From the NCBI GenBank assembly GCA_964641965.1, contig CAZXLD010000083.1, forward strand, positions 1 through 11,630: a stretch of DNA of 11,630 nucleotides. Reading direction: 5' to 3'. This document shows positions 5,231-11,630 of the stretch, one piece after another. Within the stretch, counting starts at the first letter, position 1. Each line of letters begins with the position of its first letter. Below the pieces are notes generated by a model that saw nothing but the letters and a program-made list of their open reading frames with translations, did not search any database and was not told the DNA's origin. This DNA is from JAJDFU01 sp964641965 (GTDB lineage: Bacteria > Bacteroidota > Bacteroidia > Chitinophagales > Saprospiraceae). The translations under genes were made by a program, and so were the position numbers.

Positions 5231-7528
5231 ATGAAAAAGCTGTTCGTAGTAATGCTTTCCCTACTGTTTGCTTCAGTAGGTGTTTTTGCCCAGGAAGAAA
5301 ATAAAACCGAAAGCAAACCAGGCCATTATAACGTCAATAAGTTTCGTCAGCTTTACGATGAATTCGCCACGCCTAATATGTTCAGAACTGGGTCCGGAGC
5401 TCCTGGTCCGGAATACTATCAGCAACAAGCTGATTACAAGATGGAAATAACATTAGATGATGCCAATGCCAGGCTGTCTGGTTTTGAAACCATCACCTAT
5501 CACAATAATTCACCTGATGTACTCAAATATCTTTGGGTCCAATTAGACCAGAATATGAGGTCTAAAGACTCAAAAACACCATTGATTAAAAGCAATGGTG
5601 CAAGACAATTGCAGTTTACTTCAGATTTTGTAGGGAATTATATGAAAGAACCCTTTGATGGTGGGTTTAATATCGAAGCTGTAACCGATCCTGACGGCAA
5701 TCCACTCCCCCACATGATCAATCAAACCATGATGCGGATCGAGTTGCCAACCCCCATGGAAACGGGTGATAAATTTTCCTTCCAAATAAAATGGTGGTAC
5801 AACATCAACGATCATGTGAAAGATGGTGGCCGATCCGGATACGAATATTTTGAGGAGTCCGATAACAGAATCTACGTCATGGCTCAGTTTTATCCGCGCA
5901 TGGCCGTGTATAATGATGTAGAAGGATGGCAAAATTCACAATTCTGGGGCAGAGATGAGTTTGCCTTACCTTTTGGAAATTTTGAAGTTAACATAACCGT
6001 TCCTGCCGATCATATTCTGGACGGTACAGGTCGTCTAATGAATCGGGAAGAAGTTTATACGAAGGAAATGCTTAAGCGGTATAAAAAAGCACAAAAGAGT
6101 TATGATGAACCTGTGTTAATTGTCACCCAGAAAGAAGCCGAAAAGGCCGCATTAAGCAAGAGTACGGAAACCAAAACATGGAAGCTGTATGCAGAAAACG
6201 TAAGGGATTTTGGTTGGGCTACATCGAGAATGTTAATTCAGGATATGATGGCGGTCAAAATAGGTAGCAAAGATGTCATGGCTGTATCTATGTACCCACC
6301 TGCTGCCAATCCGCTTTGGGAAGACTGGTCAACCAGGACGGTGGCAAGTACCCTAAAGACCTACTCCAGGATGACCTTTGACTACCCGTACCACAAGGCG
6401 ATTTCTGTGAATGCGCCAATGGGAATGGAGTACCCAATGATATGCTATAATTTCGGTCGCCCCCGGAAAGACGGAACCATTCCAGACCGCACGAAATACG
6501 GTATGATAGGTGTGATTGTTCATGAAGTAGGACATAACTTCTTTCCTATGATCGTGAATAGTGATGAACGTCAATGGACCTGGATGGACGAAGGCTTGAA
6601 TACCTTTGTGCAGTATTTGGCCCAACAGGAGTTTGGGCAGACCTACCCGGAAGCCTTATCCCCTGGTGATGAGGTGTTTCCCTCCAGAAGAGGTCCGGCT
6701 AAGAAAATTGTACCCTACATGAGTGGTGACCAAGACTATTTGGCGCCTATAATGAGTAAAGGGCTCAATGTCTATCAATTCGGCAATAACGCTTACGGAA
6801 AGCCAGCTACCGGCTTAAATATATTGCGGGAGACGATCATGGGGCACGAACTTTTTGATTATGCTTTTAAAGAATACTCCAGAAGGTGGATGTTTAAGCA
6901 TCCTACCCCTGAAGACTTTTTCAGAACGATGGAAGATGCTTCAGCCATGGACTTGGATTGGTTTTGGAGGGGATGGTTCTACTCCACAGACTGGACAGAT
7001 ATTGGCATCCAAGATGTGAAAACCTTCTATGTAATTGATGCTCCTGACGAAATTATTGCTTCACGAGCAGCACGTTTCGGAATAAAGCCGGAAGACTTCC
7101 CTCCAGTTGTTTATTTGGTAGAAGAAGGTGGTGAAAATTTTGATGAAGCATTAAGCGATAGAACCATCTTGGAAAATGCTCCTACAATAAACGAGTATTT
7201 GATGGATAATTTTACCGCAGAAGAGCGAGCTAACCTAAATACCCCCAAGTATTTTTATACGATTACCTTTAATAAACCCGGGGGATTGGTGATGCCTATT
7301 ATTGCAGAGTACACCTATGAAGATGGTACCAAGGAGCGTATTCAGTACCCTGCAGAAATCTGGCGTTACAATGATAACGAGGTGAGTAAAACAATAACAT
7401 CGGACAAAAAGCTCGTATCGATTGAAGTGGATCCGGATGAAGAAACTGCCGATATCGATGTTTCGAATAATTCCTGGCCACAGAAAGATCAACCAAGCAG
7501 ATTCGAACAGTTTAAGGGACGGGATTGA
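5231..7528 (+). CDS. M1 family zinc metallopeptidase, secreted
   Basis: The product has 765 residues. A signal peptide (1-20, MKKLFVVMLSLLFASVGVFA) leads into an M1-type N-terminal beta domain (about 60-270). The catalytic domain shows the exopeptidase-loop variant MGMEYP at 397-402 in place of GAMEN, the zinc motif HEVGH at 431-435, and the third zinc ligand Glu454, exactly 18 residues after His435. Glu432 is the general base, and Tyr522 in NNAYGKP is a candidate for the transition-state tyrosine. The C-terminal 150 residues are acidic and do not show an obvious sorting domain. It should remove residues from peptide N-termini in the periplasm or outside the cell. Members of this Bacteroidota subgroup have similar length. 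It is preceded by the DUF6702 gene at 52 bp. All zinc and catalytic residues are present, so it should be active. Confidence 0.95.
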   Translation: MKKLFVVMLSLLFASVGVFAQEENKTESKPGHYNVNKFRQLYDEFATPNMFRTGSGAPGPEYYQQQADYKMEITLDDANARLSGFETITYHNNSPDVLKYLWVQLDQNMRSKDSKTPLIKSNGARQLQFTSDFVGNYMKEPFDGGFNIEAVTDPDGNPLPHMINQTMMRIELPTPMETGDKFSFQIKWWYNINDHVKDGGRSGYEYFEESDNRIYVMAQFYPRMAVYNDVEGWQNSQFWGRDEFALPFGNFEVNITVPADHILDGTGRLMNREEVYTKEMLKRYKKAQKSYDEPVLIVTQKEAEKAALSKSTETKTWKLYAENVRDFGWATSRMLIQDMMAVKIGSKDVMAVSMYPPAANPLWEDWSTRTVASTLKTYSRMTFDYPYHKAISVNAPMGMEYPMICYNFGRPRKDGTIPDRTKYGMIGVIVHEVGHNFFPMIVNSDERQWTWMDEGLNTFVQYLAQQEFGQTYPEALSPGDEVFPSRRGPAKKIVPYMSGDQDYLAPIMSKGLNVYQFGNNAYGKPATGLNILRETIMGHELFDYAFKEYSRRWMFKHPTPEDFFRTMEDASAMDLDWFWRGWFYSTDWTDIGIQDVKTFYVIDAPDEIIASRAARFGIKPEDFPPVVYLVEEGGENFDEALSDRTILENAPTINEYLMDNFTAEERANLNTPKYFYTITFNKPGGLVMPIIAEYTYEDGTKERIQYPAEIWRYNDNEVSKTITSDKKLVSIEVDPDEETADIDVSNNSWPQKDQPSRFEQFKGRD

Positions 7529-7879
7529 GAAAAGACAAGAGGGATAAAAAAGATAATTCAGATGCTTAGAGGCAATCTGAGTGAACCAATGGGGTGATTC
7601 GGCGTGAAGAAATACCTGCTCGTATTAGCGTTTGGTTAATTCCGATTTAGAGCGTTGGTAAATGAAACCGTAGATGGAGGGGCATTTATAGCTAAATCCA
7701 TTTACGGTTCAAACAATAGGCAGTTGCTAATTGCTGAGTGCATCCTCTCCTTAAGCCCTCAATTATTGAACCGGTGAGTTAGAGGGAGATGTTGAGTGGT
7801 AAGCGCGATATAGATAAAAATGTTTCTCGCCCCACAGATCGCTAGCCTGGTTTATTATCAAGTTCAATCCCTGTTTACG
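7529..7879. other. 351-bp gap with two hairpins and an unidentified broken frame
   Basis: A tcagat/atctga hairpin (7558-7580) lies 29 nt after the M1 stop, without a T-run. A much longer dyad, aaccgtagatgga (7666-7678) with tccatttacggtt (7697-7709), pairs over 13 positions with one wobble. A frame beginning with GTG at 7603 reads a secretion-like start, MKKYLLVLAFG, hits TAA, then stays open for about 45 further codons up to 7779. It may be a decayed small secreted protein, but I recognise no family. Confidence 0.4.
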
Positions 7880-8344
7880 ATGAAGCAAATCACTTTAGCC
7901 TTCTTTCTATTCTTTTTGGCATGTACGCCTCCGCAAACAACGATCACAGAATCTGAAGTCGTCCAGACCATTGAAGGATTCTTTAGTGCCATAGATGTCG
8001 ACAATGCTAACCCGGATTTGATGGATCAATTCGTCACCGAGGATTTCCTGATCCACGAATACGGGCAAAAAATGAATAGGGAAGAGTTTAAGGCTTTCGT
8101 GTCCGGTTCTACGGCTATTCAAAGCGATTGGACCTTGAGCGATTTCAGGATTACCAAAGATATGAATTCAGCGCATGCCAGTCTCTTCAATGAAGGTGTA
8201 TTTCTATCCGAAAGAGATTCCATCACCATTCGTCGCACCGTGCAGTGGCTCGAAAGTGCGTTCCTGGTGCAAGAAGAAGATGGGCTGAAGATCAAATTTT
8301 ACTTTTCCGACAGGATCAGTGCGGTGACGGATACGCTGGAGTGA
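7880..8344 (+). CDS. NTF2/SnoaL-like lipoprotein
   Basis: The product has 154 residues from the ATG at 7880. A 60-base upstream extension to 7820 is open, but only the 7880 start gives a clean signal sequence (Lys2, hydrophobic run, FLAC with Cys15 as lipidation site). The body (about 25-150) has the SnoaL/DUF4440 look: EVVQTIEGFFSAID, then a segment on DQFVTEDFLIHE, a mid-domain GSTAIQSDWTL and a C-terminal beta strand with RTVQWLES and LKIKFYFSD. Proteins of this fold have diverse roles, from enzymes to ligand binding, and no active site is evident. It is probably anchored to the inner or outer membrane facing the periplasm. It appears to be a single-gene unit, with a hairpin right after its stop. 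Confidence 0.75.
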   Translation: MKQITLAFFLFFLACTPPQTTITESEVVQTIEGFFSAIDVDNANPDLMDQFVTEDFLIHEYGQKMNREEFKAFVSGSTAIQSDWTLSDFRITKDMNSAHASLFNEGVFLSERDSITIRRTVQWLESAFLVQEEDGLKIKFYFSDRISAVTDTLE

Positions 8345-8348
8345 GTCT

Positions 8349-8362
8349 GGGGTCGAAGCCCC
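8349..8362 (+). terminator. Short GC-rich hairpin after the lipoprotein gene
   Basis: The sequence ggggt-cgaa-gcccc folds into a five-pair stem with one wobble and a tight loop, 4 nt after the stop. There is no T-run, so intrinsic termination is only a possibility. Confidence 0.3.
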
Positions 8363-8443
8363 GGGAGAGCTGGAGTGTGCAAGTGGTCTAGACTTTTGAC
8401 CGAACACCTTACGAGATCTTCAAGCTAAAGAAGGGCACAACCT

Positions 8444-8507
8444 GGCATAACACCGTGTAGTTGACCATTGCCAATCGGACCACATCAGTTATACTTGCAA
8501 CAATGCC
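8444..8507 (+). repeat. Possible attC-like cassette site containing the 15-bp motif, copy 2
   Basis: The 15-bp motif aacaccgtgtagttg at 8449-8463 is identical to 2391-2405. Here both halves remain: ggcat (8444-8448) pairs with atgcc (8503-8507), and ataac (8447-8451) with gttat (8488-8492). A gene of 91 residues starts 23 bp to the right. As at the first copy, the TAG in the motif ends an upstream open stretch (…NTV stop). Spacing and symmetry resemble a gene-cassette recombination site, but the core bases do not strictly fit the integron consensus and no integrase is in the window. Confidence 0.35.
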
Positions 8508-8530
8508 AAAGGAAAGTTAAAAACCGAATC

Positions 8531-8806
8531 ATGGAAAAAAGGAATTTCTCGGATTTAACCGATGAGCAACTAGTAGTCGAAAAAAAGAAACTTAAGAAAT
8601 CGAAAATATGGAATGCTGCAGTGATTGGATTTCTTGCAGGTATTGTTATTTATGGAATTGTTTCGGCCATTCTATCGAAAAAATCTATCATAATACTACC
8701 ATTACTTTTTCCTCTTTATTTTATTTACAGGTTGGTCAGTGGTTCAAAAAAGAATAACGAATTGGAAATGATCTTGAAAGAACGTAACCTGAATGGACTA
8801 AAATGA
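8531..8806 (+). CDS. Small two-helix membrane protein, function unknown
   Basis: The product has 91 residues from the ATG at 8531; an open extension to 8468 runs through the structured site and gives a non-protein-like N-terminus, so the shorter start is preferred. An N-terminal NFSDLTDEQLVVEKKKLKKSK segment precedes helix 1 (about 28-49) and helix 2 (about 52-70), with a basic linker and a charged tail ending KERNLNGLK. This arrangement recurs in uncharacterised Bacteroidota proteins. The charged segment before helix 1 and the tail should both lie in the cytoplasm. It is AT-rich and flanked by a possible cassette site and a small hairpin, which is what a mobile single gene would look like. 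Confidence 0.7.
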   Translation: MEKRNFSDLTDEQLVVEKKKLKKSKIWNAAVIGFLAGIVIYGIVSAILSKKSIIILPLLFPLYFIYRLVSGSKKNNELEMILKERNLNGLK

Positions 8807-8814
8807 GTAAATAT

Positions 8815-8829
8815 TAGGTTCACAACCTA
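8815..8829 (+). terminator. Hairpin after the small membrane protein gene
   Basis: The dyad taggtt-cac-aaccta starts 8 nt after the stop at 8806. The stem is six base pairs, AT-rich, followed by taaaat and not by a T-run, so it is a weak candidate for ending transcription. Confidence 0.3.
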
Positions 8830-8844
8830 TAAAATAGCACTAAT

Positions 8845-8871
8845 ACTGACGCAAGTTTAAAATGGTTTAAG
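8845..8871. repeat. Repeat A fragment, with the segment shared with 1812-1829
   Basis: The 18 bases at 8845-8862 (actgacgcaagtttaaaa) are identical to 1812-1829, and ttaaaatggtttaag at 8857-8871 is identical to the right end of repeat A copy 2 (1950-1964). It looks like a shortened variant of repeat A in which the first two thirds are replaced by ctgacgcaag. It lies in the leader of the S41 protease gene. Confidence 0.65.
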
Positions 8872-8913
8872 ATGGATCGCATACAGTAGTTCCCCTCAAC
8901 TTAGCGGTTATTT

Positions 8914-9996
8914 ATGAAAAAGAGAACCCTTTACACTATACTAGCACTACTGATTTTCAATGGAATAGGCTTCTCCCAAATAAATGAGGTCAATGCTCCC
9001 GTTGAAAATTTCGAAGAGCTATGGAAGGAGTTTGACGACCGGTATGCTAATTTTGAATTAAAAGAAGTGAATTGGAAGGAGATCTATGACAAGTATAAAA
9101 GTTTAGTAAATGAGAATACTATCAATAAAGAACTCTTTGAAATTTGTTGCTCTATGCTTCAAGAATTAAATGATGGTCACGTAACTATCAACCCAAATTT
9201 CAAAGAAGATGATATTGAGTGTGGACCTCCTTATGAATTTACATTAGACGTAGAATTCAATACAGATAAATTGAAGAGTCAACTAGAATCCATCATAGAT
9301 GTAGAACTGACCAAAAACGGATTCTCGGATCCAGTCAAAAAGAAATTATCAGAAGAAACAAATTTTCAATTTAGAGTCTCAGATTCATTTGGTTATCTAA
9401 GATTAGATGAGATGACCGAAAAAATTACTTTTGGAGGGTTTAAAAGAGCAATAGATCAAGCCATAAAAGCGCTCCAATCAAAAAAAGGACTAATTATTGA
9501 TTTGAGATTCAACGGAGGAGGTTGGGATCATAACGCATATAAACTAGCAAGTAGGTTTGTACCTGAGGGAAAAACAGTTGGTCACTTTGAGAGGGTGAAA
9601 ATCAAGGGGACAAATGAGTTTACTCCGATGCAATACAAAACGGTCAAATCTGGAGGCAAGAACCAATTTACTGAACCAATTGTGATTCTAACAAGTGATT
9701 TTACAGCTAGTGCAGCAGAGGTGTTTCTGTTGGTAATGCGAGAATTACCAAATGTATCAATCGTTGGCGATTACACGGAGGGAATATTTTCGGATATGCA
9801 TGAGTTCAAACTTTCTAACAAATGGACTGTGAGCTTGTCGCATCAACAATACTTCTCTCAAAAGAAAGAGAATTTTGAAGGCAAGGGAATTGCTCCTAAT
9901 ATTTTTGTCGTCAACAAAAGAATTGATCTTGACGATAAAAGAGACCCCGTAATTAAAAAAGCAATCCATTATTTAAAATCTGAAAATAAGCGCTAA
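8914..9996 (+). CDS. S41 family serine peptidase, secreted, no PDZ domain
   Basis: The product has 360 residues. A signal peptide (about 1-21, ending GFSQ) is followed by a helical N-terminal region (28-95) with the ELNDGHVTI motif (His89), then the TSPc core: GYLRLDEM at about 164, KGLIIDLRFNGGGWD at 191-205, the nucleophile Ser266 in FTASAAEVF, and a final GKGIAPNI segment. There is no PDZ domain between the N-terminal region and the core, and the Lys of CtpA-type enzymes is not visible after Ser266: the equivalent loop reads GDYTEGIFSD with Glu289. A Ser-His-Glu arrangement like the tricorn or IRBP-like branch fits better. It should cleave peptides or protein tails in the periplasm. No operon partner is seen; a repeat A fragment lies in its leader. 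AT-rich. Confidence 0.88.
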   Translation: MKKRTLYTILALLIFNGIGFSQINEVNAPVENFEELWKEFDDRYANFELKEVNWKEIYDKYKSLVNENTINKELFEICCSMLQELNDGHVTINPNFKEDDIECGPPYEFTLDVEFNTDKLKSQLESIIDVELTKNGFSDPVKKKLSEETNFQFRVSDSFGYLRLDEMTEKITFGGFKRAIDQAIKALQSKKGLIIDLRFNGGGWDHNAYKLASRFVPEGKTVGHFERVKIKGTNEFTPMQYKTVKSGGKNQFTEPIVILTSDFTASAAEVFLLVMRELPNVSIVGDYTEGIFSDMHEFKLSNKWTVSLSHQQYFSQKKENFEGKGIAPNIFVVNKRIDLDDKRDPVIKKAIHYLKSENKR

Positions 9997-10012
9997 TCAT
10001 ATTTATTACAGC

Positions 10013-10052
10013 TATCCTCGCTGGTCGTAGTTTCCAAAACTACGACAGGATA
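10013..10052. terminator. Strong hairpin after the S41 protease gene
   Basis: A perfect ten-base-pair stem gtcgtagttt/aaactacgac (10024-10033 and 10037-10046) closes a three-base loop. It is extended by tatcct/aggata (10013-10018, 10047-10052) after an unpaired bulge on the left. No T-run follows on either strand, so it may act as an RNA stabiliser or bidirectional barrier and not as a classic terminator. Confidence 0.45.
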
Positions 10053-10141
10053 TCCTGCCAGTCTCGGACTGCCCTTAACACTGGTACAGCCGAAAGAAAT
10101 AACTGCGCGAATTTAAAAACTTCAAGCAGTGTCACATTTAA

Positions 10142-10486
10142 AAAGAACATCAATGCGCTTTAAAGCGCTACCTTATTCAACATTTCAGATGTACGGAAAC
10201 CGATTGGAAACAATCCGGACAATACTTCCATAATGTCCAATTAACAGCCAAGGAGCTGTTGCTGACAAACTGTAGGGACCGTCAGCAAGTTCTTTGCCTA
10301 GTCCTAGCCAAGTGGGATATTTTGAAACAAAATCTGGGTATAATTAGGCATTTCGTAGCTTAAAGTCTGCCGACCATAATTTAACTGCATACAACAGCTA
10401 TATCCGCCGTCATCTCTAGAGGCGCAGAAATAAATTGCCTGCAAAACCAGGCTCAACTAGACGTTGATATGTTTTGGCCTTTATAA
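10142..10486 (+). pseudogene. Crp/Fnr-type regulator, frameshifted remnant of the effector domain
   Basis: Three blocks read in order. The first (10142-10360) gives LKRYLIQHFRCTETDW, then FHNVQLTAKELLLTN and IIRHFVA. The second, in another frame (10366-10416), gives SADHNLTAYNSYIRRHL. The third (10412-10483) gives GAEINCLQNQAQLDVDMFWPL. Together they follow the cyclic-nucleotide-binding domain of Bacteroidota Crp/Fnr proteins: a helix with a YL..HF..T..DW start, a v.L.aKE.LL strand pair, an RHF block, a YNSyi.r segment and an I.CLq... strand. At least two frameshifts and a missing start codon make it non-functional. The DNA-binding C-terminal domain was not found; the sequence after 10486 looks unrelated. 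Identity is by pattern memory only. Confidence 0.55.
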
Positions 10487-10557
10487 GTAGGAGGCCAATT
10501 AATACCACTATTTTATTTACTCGATCTGTTGCTCCAGCTCCTTGTTCTCAAAAGCCT

Positions 10558-10806
10558 TGCGTAGCTTTGGCTATGCCCCGACGATGCAGGGCTTACTGAC
10601 GATCCCTGTGGGATGTCAGCACAAGTATCGGGATAATGACCGGAAGCCCCGACGATGCAGACCATGTCGGGATCCTGACCGAAGCGTCAGGGCTTCAGGG
10701 CGCGGCTTTGACGCCTTGAGCAGAACCAAAATCAGAGATGTTGATCCATGACGAGACCTCACGCTCTGTCAGGACAGGGTACGAAATGGGTTGAAAGCCA
10801 TTTCGT
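10558..10806. repeat. Hairpin-rich block downstream of the IS110-type transposase
   Basis: Successive dyads are gcgtagc-tttg-gctatgc (10559-10576), ctgac...gtcag around 10595-10619, cccgac/gtcggg (10648-10671), cctgac/gtcagg (10674-10692), ctgtc-ag-gacag (10765-10776) and a perfect nine-pair stem acgaaatgg/ccatttcgt (10781-10789 and 10798-10806). The 15 bases gccccgacgatgcag occur twice, at 10575-10589 and 10646-10660. Two small plus-strand open frames here (10542-10954) have no protein-like features. The block could hold the end of the IS110 element, or be an independent palindromic repeat cluster like that at 80-261. Confidence 0.55.
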
Positions 10807-10897
10807 CGTCAGGTACTGTCTTAATTTGCAAATTTTGGCCCAAAGAATTTATCTTGGAAAAACCGAAGGAGGGTCCTTTCCGGAGGATCCATCCAGT

Positions 10898-10923
10898 GTA
10901 GCCTCGATCTATATCGGGGCTAC
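10898..10923. other. Hairpin spanning the transposase stop codon
   Basis: The arms gtagcctcgat (10898-10908) and atcggggctac (10913-10923) pair over 11 positions with one wobble around the loop ctat. The loop contains the TAG stop of the minus-strand transposase gene (10909-10911). It may be a termination or element-end signal. There is no T-run. Confidence 0.6.
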
Positions 10924-11630
10924 TTGTTTTTGGGTGATTGGTGCTGATTTATGATAGTCTGGGTCAAACACGGTATCATTTTTCCACAGGGTATAAATCA
11001 GGCAAAGCAATTTCCTCTGTACTGCCACGTAGGCTTTCATTTTAATGAAGGACCGCTGATGGATACGTTCAAAGAACGTTTTGAAGGCTCCGGTCTCAAA
11101 GCGTACCACCGAAAGTGCCGGCATATGCAGAGCTCTGCGGATATGGCTGTTGCCTTGTTTGGATATTCGGGTCTTGCCACTCGACTGGCCGCTTTGCCGC
11201 TCTACTACATCATAACCGGCATAAGCGGTCAGCTGCCTGTGGTTGGTGAACAGCGCAAAGCCGTTGGTTTCGGCAACCAGGGTCAGCACACTTAAAAAGC
11301 CCATTCCTTTGATCGACTCAGCAATGCGGCAGACTTTGTCATACAACTCCGCATCCTGACGGGTCACCTCCCTGATCGAGCTTTCCGCTTCCCTGACCTG
11401 GGCATCCAAGGTGTTAAGCAATTCGCTTAACTGCTTGACGACCATCTTATTAGGGGCGTAGGTGTATCCCTGGGCGTGAAGCTGATTATTCAGGTTGGTG
11501 CGGGTTTGCAGCAAGGCTTCGCGATGGCGAAGCAATCCCCGGATCTGGTAAATGTGCTCGCTGATGGACTCCCAAGCCCGAAGATGCTGCTGAGCTCCCA
11601 GATGGGCCAGCCCCCGGGCATCAATGCGAT
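10909..11630 (-). CDS. IS110-family transposase, C-terminal part (gene continues beyond the window)
   Basis: The frame is open from the window edge to the TAG at 10909, giving about 240 residues; the TTG at 11535 is not a real start, because upstream codons read RIDARGLAHLGAQQHL, the usual IDA-type segment after the DEDD domain. Then come a helical coiled-coil linker, the Transposase_20 region with IKGMGFLSVLTLVAETNGF, LTAYAGYDVVERQSGQSSGKTRISKQGN and HIRRALHMPALSVVR, and the tail IKMKAYVAVQRKLLCLIYTLWK. IS110 enzymes join DNA through a DEDD plus serine active site guided by a bridge RNA. The first catalytic residues lie outside the window, so completeness cannot be judged. The visible part shows no stop or frameshift. 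It is more GC-rich than the neighbouring chromosomal genes. Confidence 0.9.
   Translation of the reverse strand, partial: RIDARGLAHLGAQQHLRAWESISEHIYQIRGLLRHREALLQTRTNLNNQLHAQGYTYAPNKMVVKQLSELLNTLDAQVREAESSIREVTRQDAELYDKVCRIAESIKGMGFLSVLTLVAETNGFALFTNHRQLTAYAGYDVVERQSGQSSGKTRISKQGNSHIRRALHMPALSVVRFETGAFKTFFERIHQRSFIKMKAYVAVQRKLLCLIYTLWKNDTVFDPDYHKSAPITQKQVAPI

Noticed and set aside
10155..10168. Perfect palindrome gcgctttaaagcgc as an operator
   Set aside because: It lies within the coding block of the Crp/Fnr remnant and encodes part of its first helix, so it is probably chance.
10542..10954. Two consecutive small plus-strand frames of 69 and 68 residues
   Set aside because: They read through hairpins and repeats, have biased arginine- and proline-rich composition, and show no recognisable domain.
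10951..11295. 114-residue plus-strand open frame
   Set aside because: It is antisense to the IS110 transposase, whose motifs are unmistakable on the minus strand.

Overview
The window looks like an accessory stretch of a Bacteroidota chromosome, most likely Cytophagales-like. The assignment rests on its protein families: a DUF6090 protein, a DUF6702 protein next to an M1 peptidase, a small two-helix membrane protein and a Bacteroidota-style Crp/Fnr remnant. A-rich start regions without clear Shine-Dalgarno sequences, and long AT-rich spacers full of small palindromes, also fit. No rRNA, tRNA or CRISPR array was seen.

Layout, left to right. Positions 1-780 hold a 55-bp repeat (A), a run of small hairpins and the 5' third of an IS1380-like transposase on the minus strand. 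After an imperfect palindrome comes a DUF6090 membrane protein (965-1717). Positions 1718-2736 are a graveyard: repeat A again, the tail of an MntA-like antitoxin, a HepT-like toxin frame broken by four in-frame stops, and the first of two long quasi-palindromic elements (B). The second B element ends 11 bp before a two-gene operon of membrane proteins of unknown function (2913-3785 and 3809-4255).

After a 422-bp gap come a DUF6702 secreted protein and a 765-residue M1 metallopeptidase (4678-7528), probably one export-linked operon. Then follow a small NTF2-like lipoprotein (7880-8344), a possible cassette-type recombination site, a 91-residue two-helix membrane protein (8531-8806) and a secreted S41-type protease (8914-9996). 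The right end holds a frameshifted Crp/Fnr remnant (10142-10486), another cluster of hairpins, and the C-terminal part of an IS110-family transposase on the minus strand that runs off the window.

The intact genes are mostly envelope or periplasmic proteins read rightward, and the only clear operons are the membrane pair and DUF6702-M1. Everything between them shows insertion, decay and repeat activity. The most interesting structures are the two B elements, whose arms changed together between copies; the HepT frame whose stop falls on the catalytic arginine; and a 15-bp motif at two gene boundaries that may mark cassette sites. No complete new defence or metabolic system could be demonstrated. 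The membrane pair at 2913-4255 is the best candidate for an undescribed function.
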